DNA of 8,792 nucleotides from Deltaproteobacteria bacterium (GCA_019313105.1 JAFDBW010000221.1:1-8792); one strand, 5' to 3'. Positions 1 through 5,528 are shown, counted from the stretch's first letter. The notes: generated from the sequence alone by a model not told the origin. Made by a program: numbers and translations.

Positions 1-35
1 CTTGCGTATGCCCTTTCTACGTTCTGAATGTCATT

Positions 36-85
36 TAGTCTCCAAGTCGTCTCCTGTGACTAGTCTCCAAGTCGTCTCCTGTGAC
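36..85. repeat. Perfect tandem duplication of a 25-bp unit (two copies)
   Basis: Two identical 25-bp copies lie head to tail at 36-60 and 61-85, each beginning TAGTCTCCAAG and ending CCTGTGAC. The core TCGTCTCCTGT (47-57 and 72-82) occurs once more at 262-272, inside the 3' end of the CBS-domain gene. The unit length is not a multiple of three and there are no spacers, so it is neither a coding repeat nor a CRISPR. It may be the end of a longer array or a dispersed intergenic repeat. Its function is unknown. Confidence 0.9.
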
Positions 86-144
86 AACCCTTTGCGACTG
101 CTCGTCATGTACTGGTCGAACCGATTGTAGAGGGGATGAACGAC

Positions 145-173
145 AAAGGGCCTTGCCGACGGCAAGGCCCTTT
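145..173. terminator. Strong bidirectional hairpin terminator
   Basis: A 13-bp perfect stem (145-157 pairs with 161-173) closes a GAC triloop. The stem has an AAA/TTT base and a GC-rich middle (GGGCC...GGCCC). On the plus strand it runs into TTTTATTATC, and on the minus strand into TTTGTCGTT. It lies 23 nt beyond the stop codon of the minus-strand CBS-domain gene and probably ends that transcript. It could also stop a plus-strand transcript entering from the left edge. Confidence 0.88.
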
Positions 174-196
174 TATTATCCATTTTTCCATGCAAG

Positions 197-1033
197 TTAC
201 GCCGTTCCAGGCGAAGCTCCTGCGACGCCGACGGGCTCAGCAAAAAAACTGCTGGCATGACTCGTCTCCTGTCGGTCGAGAACCCTGCCGATATCCGTCT
301 GGGTCAAAATGCCGGCAACACCTCCCCGGTCATCAACCACAAGAACGCGCCTGACCGTCTTCTCCTGCATCTTGCCGATTGCTGCAAGAGGCGGCGTTGT
401 CATCGGCGTTGTCACAATTGACGAGCTCATCACGTCGCCCACCAAAACCGTGGTCAGGTCAATGCCATCGGCAATACAACGCACCACGTCACGCTCTGTG
501 AACATACCAACGGGAATGGCATCATCGACGACCACGACACAGCTGACCGATCGGCGCGCCATCAGTGAGAGCGCGTAACGGGCGGGGACATCCGGCGCCA
601 CGTTCAGAACCTTGGAGGTCATCAACTCGATCAGATCACTGACCCCTGCAAACGCTTCCTCACACAGGGAATGCACGAGGTCTGTCTGGGTAAATATTCC
701 TGCCATATCAAGCTGTGAATCGAGCACAACGAGATGACGGATATGATGTTTGCTGAATACGCTGTAGGCCTGTGCAACACTCATGTCTTCCGATGCTGTC
801 ATCACCGGCTTGTTCATCACTTCCTTGATCAGGAGATCGGGTTGTCCCAACAGCCAGTTTGCGGCAAAGACGATATCTCTCTCCGTCAGGATTCCGACCG
901 GTTCACCATGCGCAAGAACAATCACACAACTGATGCATTTCTCGCTCATGAGTTTCATTGCGTCAAGAACCGTCGCGTCCGATTCAACAGCGACAACAGG
1001 ACAAGATGCATACTCACCGATAGTTTGTTTCAT
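197..1033 (-). CDS. Four-CBS-domain (double Bateman module) protein
   Basis: This 278-aa soluble protein consists almost entirely of CBS domains: about residues 8-58, 71-122, 136-188 and 200-252. Each ends in the typical G-I/M-hydrophobic-T-x-x-D signature: GILTERD (47-53), GIFTQTD (112-118), GMFTERD (176-182) and GILTQTD (241-247). Domains 1 and 3 share the ERD ending and domains 2 and 4 the TQTD ending, so the protein looks like a duplicated Bateman pair. CBS pairs usually bind adenine nucleotides (AMP, ATP, NADH, SAM) and sense energy state. No catalytic or DNA-binding domain is attached, so it probably acts as a nucleotide-responsive partner of another protein. A roughly 25-residue Ala/Gly/Ser-rich tail follows the last domain. 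The ATG is preceded by a GGGGGGAAA purine run. It is the only gene between the 145-173 terminator and a long leader, so it is probably monocistronic. The target is unknown. Confidence 0.92.
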   Translation of the reverse strand: MKQTIGEYASCPVVAVESDATVLDAMKLMSEKCISCVIVLAHGEPVGILTERDIVFAANWLLGQPDLLIKEVMNKPVMTASEDMSVAQAYSVFSKHHIRHLVVLDSQLDMAGIFTQTDLVHSLCEEAFAGVSDLIELMTSKVLNVAPDVPARYALSLMARRSVSCVVVVDDAIPVGMFTERDVVRCIADGIDLTTVLVGDVMSSSIVTTPMTTPPLAAIGKMQEKTVRRVLVVDDRGGVAGILTQTDIGRVLDRQETSHASSFFAEPVGVAGASPGTA

Positions 1034-1145
1034 TTTCCCCCCAGCACCATTCTCATCAGAACTACGCCATTCCCCTGCCTACGATCAGGCCATTTGCCCG
1101 AAATTGAAACATAATAGGCATTATCAAAGATATCCTGAGTAATTA

Positions 1146-1161
1146 TGCAAGTTTAATTCCA
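1146..1161 (-). promoter_or_regulatory. Candidate sigma-54 promoter for the CBS-domain gene
   Basis: Read on the minus strand, this site is TGGAAT-N5-TTGCA. It keeps the invariant GG and GC dinucleotides 10 nt apart and a full TTGCA -12 element, though its -24 element matches TGGCAC only partly. It would give a leader of about 100 nt. A sigma-70-like alternative (TTGCAT with GATAAT 19 nt away) overlaps it. The rest of 1034-1276 is AT-rich non-coding DNA with no clear terminator for the macro-domain gene. Confidence 0.3.
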
Positions 1162-1276
1162 TCAGCCAAGCCATCCTGTCAGTAAATTGAGAGGTATTTC
1201 CCTGGGCAAATAAAAACTGAAACCCTGGTTGTTTATCGACACAGGTACAGCAGAACCGGCAGGCTGGAAGACCCTT

Positions 1277-1795
1277 CTAAAAGATTAATTCCTGGTAGGC
1301 CTTCTGGTAAACGGCGCGGTCCGCTTCTGAAAAGCAGACGACCATCACCCGGGGTGCATGATCTTCAGAAACGACAAAATCATGGATCACCCGCAATGCA
1401 ATTCGGCTGGCTCTTCCTATCGGAAACCGGTAGACTCCTGTACTGATCGACGGAAAAGCGATGCTGCGTAATTTGTGCTTTAGGGCCAGCTCCAAACTGT
1501 TGCGGTAACAGCTTGCCAGGAGGTTGTCTTCGTTGTGGTCACCACCGTGCCAAACCGGACCTACAGTGTGAATCACATGGCCGGCAGGCAGGTTATAACC
1601 GGAGGTGAGTCTGGCTTCTCCTGTCGGGCAGCCACCTAGTTTACGGCATTCTTCGAGCAATTGCGGTCCGGCAGATCGATGGATGGCCCCGTCCACGCCG
1701 CCGCCGCCCAAAAGGCTCTGGTTGGCAGCATTGACAATTGCATCGACTTCCAGTCGGGTAATGTCTCCCTGGACGATTTCTATCTTGTCTTCCAA
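1277..1795 (-). CDS. ymdB: YmdB-type macro domain hydrolase (O-acetyl-ADP-ribose deacetylase / ADP-ribose 1''-phosphatase family)
   Basis: This 172-aa single macro domain closely resembles E. coli YmdB as I recall it. It has D11 after the first strand, the NAAN motif (22-25), the glycine-rich loop GGGGVDGAIH (30-39) with N25 and D35 at the positions catalytic in YmdB, the conserved VGPVWHGG (78-85), and the phosphate-binding loop STGVYRFP (118-125). The family hydrolyses O-acetyl-ADP-ribose, the sirtuin product. Relatives also remove ADP-ribose from proteins or dephosphorylate ADP-ribose 1''-phosphate. E. coli YmdB additionally inhibits RNase III. The start is a TTG with an AGGAGG ribosome site 9 nt upstream; no ATG fits. 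The cyclic phosphodiesterase gene lies 40 nt upstream on the same strand, which suggests co-transcription. A sirtuin gene is encoded about 2.5 kb away. Confidence 0.93.
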   Translation of the reverse strand: MEDKIEIVQGDITRLEVDAIVNAANQSLLGGGGVDGAIHRSAGPQLLEECRKLGGCPTGEARLTSGYNLPAGHVIHTVGPVWHGGDHNEDNLLASCYRNSLELALKHKLRSIAFPSISTGVYRFPIGRASRIALRVIHDFVVSEDHAPRVMVVCFSEADRAVYQKAYQELIF

Positions 1796-1835
1796 TAACT
1801 AATGCCTCCTGCGGTTTTTTCGCAAACGGACACAC

Positions 1836-2402
1836 CTAAATGGTACCGACAATTGTCTTGGAAGCAAGTCGACAACTCAAAAGTGTCTGCCACCCTGACA
1901 AGTTTTCCGTAGTGTGTATTGTTTCAGGAATGGCAACAGCCCTTATCTGATCAAAGTTTATCTCTTGCAATGGGAGGCTGATTTCCCGGGTCAGCTTTTC
2001 ACGAACAGGGACAGGAAGGAACTGATAGAGCAGGCTGACATGCGGTTCAAAATCATGGATTGGAGTTTGCCATAGTGCTTTCTGCAGGGAATCCCGCAAC
2101 CAGTGGAGCTTATTGTCAGATCTGAGTCTGACGAAGAGGGTCTGGGTCAATCTGTCCCTGAACGCCAGTCCGCTCGTGCGCAGGGTTAACGGAGGACAGC
2201 GTCTTGCAAGTGCCGCCGTGATCGCAAGTTCCTCCTGCAGCGAAGAACGGCGACAGGAAAAAATCGTCAAGTGCGGGACAAACTCTGGCGAAGAGAAACG
2301 GCCGGCCAGGTCCGTAATCAAGGTCTGGAGGATTGCGCAGTCCGGTTGTCGAGGGACCAGCCAAATAGCGGCTCGGGGCAAAAGACAGTTGTTTTTATTC
2401 AA
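1836..2402 (-). CDS. 2H-family cyclic phosphodiesterase (CPDase-like, possibly ADP-ribose 1'',2''-cyclic phosphate hydrolase)
   Basis: This 188-aa 2H phosphoesterase carries both catalytic motifs: HLT (H44, T46, in FVPHLTIF) and HVS (H121, S123, in PHVSLLY). The N-terminal AIWLVP strand, the RF-x-x-PEFVPHLT block, the PHVSLLY block and a late SGWQTLLSCRL strand resemble the plant CPDase recalled from memory more than ThpR/LigT 2'-5' RNA ligases. Characterised CPDases open ADP-ribose 1'',2''-cyclic phosphate, the by-product of the Tpt1/KptA 2'-phosphotransferase, to ADP-ribose 1''-phosphate. The macro-domain gene 40 nt downstream belongs to the family that handles that product. The start is a TTG with GAGGAG 6 nt upstream; no in-frame ATG is near. 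No signal peptide or membrane segment is seen. A general 2',3'-cyclic nucleotide or RNA-end phosphodiesterase role remains possible. Confidence 0.87.
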   Translation of the reverse strand: MNKNNCLLPRAAIWLVPRQPDCAILQTLITDLAGRFSSPEFVPHLTIFSCRRSSLQEELAITAALARRCPPLTLRTSGLAFRDRLTQTLFVRLRSDNKLHWLRDSLQKALWQTPIHDFEPHVSLLYQFLPVPVREKLTREISLPLQEINFDQIRAVAIPETIHTTENLSGWQTLLSCRLASKTIVGTI

Positions 2403-2819
2403 TTCCCGCTCCTCACTGAAAAACGTCCGGCCCGAACCGGCCAGGGATTGCAGCGCCTTGAAAAGAGTTTAGAATGAAACTTGTGGATATGCCAAGCGTT
2501 GCAATCACACAAGGCGGGAATTGACCAGGGCCGACGTAAATATTGCTGGTGACTGCGTCAACCTGACAGGACGCTGTCTGCGCATCAGGACAGTCATGGA
2601 CAGCTTTTATCCGCCCCCTACATCAGGGGCCACAACAAGACCGGCCTGATGGCCGGCGGGGTACGTCTGAGTCCGCAGGCTTGATGCCCGGGTCAGCGCC
2701 GAAGCCAACAGCCAAGAGTCTCTTGCTTCGACAAACATTAACGGTCGGTCTGCACAGCCGGGCCTATCATTCTGTCTCCGGGCCAATGTCGCTCGGCAAT
2801 TGCAATAAAGGGTTTTGTC
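2403..2819. other. 417-bp divergent intergenic region with several inverted repeats
   Basis: No convincing gene is seen on either strand; the open frames here lack ribosome sites or family features. The stretch separates the minus-strand phosphodiesterase unit from the plus-strand oxidoreductase-sirtuin unit, so it should hold both promoters. Visible structures are GACAG-GACG-CTGTC near 2566, GCCCC-N8-GGGGC near 2614-2631, CCGGCC-TGAT-GGCCGG near 2641-2656, and the 13-bp palindrome CAAGAGTCTCTTG at 2713-2725 with CGAAGC and GCTTCG nearby. No T-tract follows these hairpins and no riboswitch class was recognised. I found no good plus-strand promoter. It could be a structured leader, an unannotated small RNA or a set of operators. 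Confidence 0.5.
2468..2495 (-). promoter_or_regulatory. Candidate sigma-70 promoter for the phosphodiesterase-macro domain pair
   Basis: On the minus strand, TTGGCA (2490-2495) and TCTAAA (2468-2473) are separated by 16 nt, matching the -35 and -10 consensus at 5/6 and 4/6. Transcription would start near 2461 and give a leader of about 58 nt. That leader contains a small CCGG/CCGG hairpin before the GAGGAG ribosome site. Confidence 0.35.
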
Positions 2820-4298
2820 ATGATCAACATCTGGAAATGCGACCTCTGTGGCTATGTCCACAACGGCGCAGAAGCGCCATCATCCTGCCCGGTCTGCGGC
2901 GCAGACAAAAGTCATTTTTCGCCTTTGGAAATCAAAAGAGCGCCTGTCGCAAAACAGACGACCAATGCATGGCAATGCAGCATCTGCGACCATATTGCAG
3001 AGGGACATGCAGCACCCGAGTTCTGCCCGGTATGCGGTGCAGCGGCAGCCCTTTTCCATCCATACGAAAGGGGGGAGACCCCGATCATACAGGCAAATAT
3101 CAGCAAACTGGTCATCCTGGGTGCCGGGATTGCCGGGATGACTGCCGCAGAGGAGGCTCGTCGACAATCCGCTGACGTTGAAATAACCATTATCTCCCGG
3201 GAGATGTCGCTGCCCTATTTTCGTTTGAACCTGACCCGTTTCCTGGCCGGCGAGGTCGCCGAAAGTGACCTGCTGATCCAACACCAGGAATGGTTCGACG
3301 CACAAAAGATCGAATATCTTGCCGGCGATGCCCAGGCGATCGATCGTGAAGAGCAGAAAATCACTTTACGCGACGGCAGACAGTTGCGCTACGATCGACT
3401 GATCCTGAGCAATGGTGCACACCCCTTCATCCCGCCGATTCCCGGTGCCAATCGTGACGGAGTGACCGTGCTGCGGACACTCGAACATGCCAAAAAATTG
3501 ATCGATGCTCTGCGACCGGGGTGCCGGGCGGTCTGTGTCGGTGGAGGACTGCTCGGGCTGGAAACCGCATGGGCTCTGCAGAAACGTGGAGCACAGGTCA
3601 GCGTTCTCGAGGGTTTCAACTGGTTGCTGCCGCGACAGCTCCCGCCCAAGGCGGCAGAATTGCTCAGGACCTATCTCTACAATAAGCATATGACGATAGA
3701 ATGTGGCATCCAGGTCAAGGAGTTCACCGGTGACGAAGCCGTGCACGGCATACTGCTTGAAGACGGCCGCGAAATCCCGGCCGACATTGTTGTCCTCGCC
3801 ACCGGTGTGCGACCGAACAGTTACCTGGCAAGAGATTGCGGTCTCAAGGTGCAAAACGGGGTGATTGTCAACGACCGGCTGTTCACATCCGACGAGCATA
3901 TCCTTGCTGCAGGTGACGTCACAGAACACCAGGGGCGGGTTTACGGAATCTGGCCGGCCAGCTATGCGCAGGGGCTGGTTGCCGGTGCCAACGCAATCGG
4001 CGGCACTATGGAATTTCCCGGCATACCAATGACCAATCGTATCAAGGTACTCGATGTTGACCTCTTCAGCATCGGCCAGATTCAGCCTACCGATGCCAGT
4101 ACGCGGCTTTTCGAAGTCCTGGAAGGCGGCAGTTATCGTGGACTGGCCTGTCATGATGGCCAGGTTGTTGGTGCGGTTCTTTATGGCGACATGCAATTGA
4201 TTGCCCCCATGCAGAAGGCCGTCGAACAAGGGCTGCGCATCCTGGAGACAGACGAGCTGATCACTTATTTTCCCGGTCTTCAGCAGTCAATCGGCTGA
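2820..4298 (+). CDS. NAD(P)H:rubredoxin oxidoreductase-like flavoprotein with two N-terminal rubrerythrin-type FeS4 domains
   Basis: This 492-aa protein begins with two small iron (or zinc) knuckles: C7/C10-C23/C26 and C53/C56-C69/C72. Each has C-x2-C-x12-C-x2-C spacing, which is the short rubrerythrin type rather than classical rubredoxin. From about residue 95 comes a two-dinucleotide-binding flavoprotein: FAD loop GAGIAG (101-106), NAD(P)H loop GGGLLG (241-246), ATGVRP (327-332) and the second FAD motif AAGD (363-366). A C-terminal domain of about 100 residues resembles those of NADH:rubredoxin and nitrite reductase-type reductases. It probably moves electrons from NAD(P)H through FAD to the fused iron centres or to an external acceptor, perhaps in oxygen, peroxide or NO detoxification in an anaerobe. 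The ATG has AAAGGG 7 nt upstream. The sirtuin gene starts 12 nt after its stop, so the two are likely co-transcribed. The physiological acceptor is unknown. Confidence 0.93.
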   Translation: MINIWKCDLCGYVHNGAEAPSSCPVCGADKSHFSPLEIKRAPVAKQTTNAWQCSICDHIAEGHAAPEFCPVCGAAAALFHPYERGETPIIQANISKLVILGAGIAGMTAAEEARRQSADVEITIISREMSLPYFRLNLTRFLAGEVAESDLLIQHQEWFDAQKIEYLAGDAQAIDREEQKITLRDGRQLRYDRLILSNGAHPFIPPIPGANRDGVTVLRTLEHAKKLIDALRPGCRAVCVGGGLLGLETAWALQKRGAQVSVLEGFNWLLPRQLPPKAAELLRTYLYNKHMTIECGIQVKEFTGDEAVHGILLEDGREIPADIVVLATGVRPNSYLARDCGLKVQNGVIVNDRLFTSDEHILAAGDVTEHQGRVYGIWPASYAQGLVAGANAIGGTMEFPGIPMTNRIKVLDVDLFSIGQIQPTDASTRLFEVLEGGSYRGLACHDGQVVGAVLYGDMQLIAPMQKAVEQGLRILETDELITYFPGLQQSIG

Positions 4299-4310
4299 CC
4301 TCCGAGTGAC

Positions 4311-5057
4311 ATGGGCAAAAAAACTCAACAGATCGACCATGGCAGGATGCTCGTGGCGAAGGCACGCAAAATCGTCGCCTTTTGTGGGGCGGGGATCTCA
4401 ACCGAGTCAGGGCTGGCAGATTTCCGCAGCAAAGGCGGCCTTTGGGAACGCTACCGGATCGTCACGTTCCAGGAATTTCTCGCCAGTCACAAAAACCGCG
4501 TCGAATACTGGTCGATGCGTCGGGAACTGATCCCTGGCCTGCTGAATGCACAACCGAATCCGGCCCATCATGCCTTGGCAAAGCTCGAAGCAGACGGCAA
4601 ACTGGACTATGTGATTACTCAGAATATAGATGGTCTGCATCAGGCCGCGGGCAACAGGCGAGTCATTGAATTGCACGGTACAAACATCACCGCATCATGT
4701 CTGACCTGCAGTCGGCAGTGGCCTATTACTGAGATACAACAACGCCTGGAGGCGGGGGACCTGGATCCGCACTGCGAGAAATGCAACGGCCTGATCAAAC
4801 CCGACACGGTGTCCTTCGGTCAGTCAATGCCGACCGAAGCTATGGATATGGCCTATCAGGCAGCCGCCAAATGTGACCTGCTCCTGATGATCGGTTCTTC
4901 GCTCGAGGTACAGCCCGCCAACCAGTTCCCACTGGTCGCCCATCAATCAGGGGCCAACCTGATCTTTATCAATCGCACGCCGACGCCGTATGACCACCTG
5001 GCCGCACTCCGCTTCAGTGAAAGTGCGGGACAAATCATGCAATCCTTGATCGAATAA
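4311..5057 (+). CDS. cobB: Sir2-family NAD-dependent protein deacylase (sirtuin)
   Basis: This 248-aa sirtuin is of normal bacterial length. Its NAD-binding motifs are GAGIS (26-30) followed by SGLADFRS, and QNIDGLH (104-110). The catalytic histidine is H122 in ELHGT. Four zinc cysteines (C130, C133, C155, C158) form the structural knuckle. GSSLEV (195-200) and a late NRTPTPYD complete the Rossmann core. It removes acetyl or other acyl groups from lysines, consuming NAD and releasing nicotinamide and O-acyl-ADP-ribose. The pattern is close to Thermotoga Sir2 (recalled). The Tyr of the YxxR pair that reads succinyl/malonyl lysine may be present (Y66), but M69 occupies the Arg position and R70 follows, so desuccinylase activity is uncertain. 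The ribosome site is weak (GAG 4 nt away) and translation may be coupled to the upstream oxidoreductase. The cobB name is by family, not by proven orthology. Confidence 0.95.
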   Translation: MGKKTQQIDHGRMLVAKARKIVAFCGAGISTESGLADFRSKGGLWERYRIVTFQEFLASHKNRVEYWSMRRELIPGLLNAQPNPAHHALAKLEADGKLDYVITQNIDGLHQAAGNRRVIELHGTNITASCLTCSRQWPITEIQQRLEAGDLDPHCEKCNGLIKPDTVSFGQSMPTEAMDMAYQAAAKCDLLLMIGSSLEVQPANQFPLVAHQSGANLIFINRTPTPYDHLAALRFSESAGQIMQSLIE

Positions 5058-5080
5058 CATTCTTGTTCAGAAATAACAAA

Positions 5081-5105
5081 GGGCCCACCATCAATTGGCG
5101 GGCCC
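5081..5105. terminator. Hairpin terminator between convergent genes
   Basis: GGGCCC (5081-5086) pairs with GGGCCC (5100-5105), and two further inner pairs form past one mismatch around the loop. It lies 23 nt after the sirtuin stop. The plus-strand tail has only a short CTTTAT, while the minus-strand tail is TTTGTTATTT. It therefore serves the small minus-strand genes at least as well as the sirtuin operon. Confidence 0.65.
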
Positions 5106-5158
5106 CTGTACTTTATCCTGCATGGCAGCCTGCTTTGCAGACACCTGATCTCGTTCGG

Positions 5159-5269
5159 TTACTGTTCCTGTTTGACAAAAACAGTCTGGTCATTGCATTC
5201 CAAACACTTCATCGGCTTGCAACGGCCTTCTTTTTCATATCCAGATTCTTCACAGTTCCAGATCGCCAT
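5159..5269 (-). CDS. 36-aa RCKP-type rubredoxin-like small protein, one Cys ligand replaced by Ser
   Basis: This is a very short gene with strong support: an AAAGGAG ribosome site 6 nt before the ATG, and a clear W-x-C ... GYEKEGRCKP ... C-x2-C architecture. It matches the RCKP-type rubredoxin-like family, which is common in Geobacter relatives as I recall it. The usual N-terminal C-x2-C is here C6 followed by S9 (codon TCT, one base from TGT). C17 in RCKP, C22 and C25 remain, so there are four cysteines rather than five. It could still bind Fe or Zn with C17 as a replacement ligand, or it may have changed role. It is soluble with an acidic C-terminus. It has its own putative -10 box and a terminator downstream. 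Its function is unknown; a small redox or metal-binding partner is plausible. Confidence 0.82.
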   Translation of the reverse strand: MAIWNCEESGYEKEGRCKPMKCLECNDQTVFVKQEQ

Positions 5270-5294
5270 ACAAAGCTCCTTTCATTTGAAGACG

Positions 5295-5300
5295 ATTATA
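5295..5300 (-). promoter_or_regulatory. Candidate -10 box for the RCKP-type gene
   Basis: A perfect TATAAT is read on the minus strand 25 nt upstream of the ATG. No convincing -35 is present at 16-18 nt, so activation or an alternative sigma factor would be needed. Just upstream lies the 10-bp palindrome CTTATATAAG (5303-5312), a possible operator overlapping the promoter spacer. Confidence 0.4.
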
Positions 5301-5330
5301 GTCTTATATAAGCCGGTCTCAGCTAAGCTA

Positions 5331-5528
5331 TCAAGCCCTCTTGATAAAGGGACTGCAATTACAAAGGTCTTCAGCGTTGTTCGCCATAATATTGCAATTA
5401 TGGCAGATATACCCGGGGTCATTCGTTCGGGCGGCAACTTCCTCGTGCAAACCTTTTTTTTTCAACTGGCAGATATGCAGGTGATGGGATGTTGGGTCGG
5501 CGCATTCTTTATCGACAGGTTCTGACAT
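5331..5528 (-). CDS. 65-aa Cys/His-rich small protein, putative metal-binding
   Basis: A short soluble protein with six cysteines (C9, C20, C42, C45, C56, C58) and histidines H15, H16, H18, H28 and H43. The C-terminal YICHNC (40-45) followed by a Leu-Cys-Asn-Cys (55-58) looks like a zinc-ribbon or iron-knuckle half, and the first half (C9...HLHIC) could provide more ligands. The ATG is supported by GGAGG 4 nt upstream and an extended -10 promoter. The RCKP-type gene follows 61 nt downstream on the same strand, giving a pair of tiny metal-binding proteins. I do not recognise a named family and no function can be assigned. The open frame could in principle be chance, but its Cys density and ribosome site argue that it is real. 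Confidence 0.7.
   Translation of the reverse strand: MSEPVDKECADPTSHHLHICQLKKKGLHEEVAARTNDPGYICHNCNIMANNAEDLCNCSPFIKRA

Noticed and set aside
36..85. CRISPR array
   Set aside because: The two 25-bp repeats are directly adjacent with no spacer, and no cas genes are in view.
2474..2524. A 16-residue leader peptide (ATG at 2474) in the divergent gap
   Set aside because: Its ribosome site is poor, it has no regulatory codon run, and the oxidoreductase start is almost 300 nt away.
2600..2740. Riboswitch or tRNA in the structured gap
   Set aside because: None of the conserved cores I know (cobalamin box, TPP, glycine, Moco) and no T-loop GGTTCRA with a matching acceptor stem could be found.
2607..2861. 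An 84-codon minus-strand frame spanning the gap and the oxidoreductase start
   Set aside because: It overlaps a solid gene start, has no recognisable domain and composition typical of a shadow frame.
3366..4229. Long open frame (287 codons) on the minus strand opposite the oxidoreductase gene
   Set aside because: It lies wholly within a gene with unmistakable FAD and NAD motifs and encodes no recognisable domain. Long antisense frames are common in GC-rich coding DNA.
2268..5039. A 14-bp identical string (AAGTGCGGGACAAA) in both the CPDase and sirtuin genes
   Set aside because: One copy is antisense to its gene and the other is sense. A single 14-mer match in 8.8 kb is not far from chance expectation and nothing around it is shared.
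1277..5057. A SirTM/macro system for lipoyl-dependent protein ADP-ribosylation
   Set aside because: That system places a SirTM next to a macro domain, a GcvH-like protein and a lipoate ligase. Here the sirtuin is of the ordinary deacylase type, and no GcvH-like or ligase gene is present.
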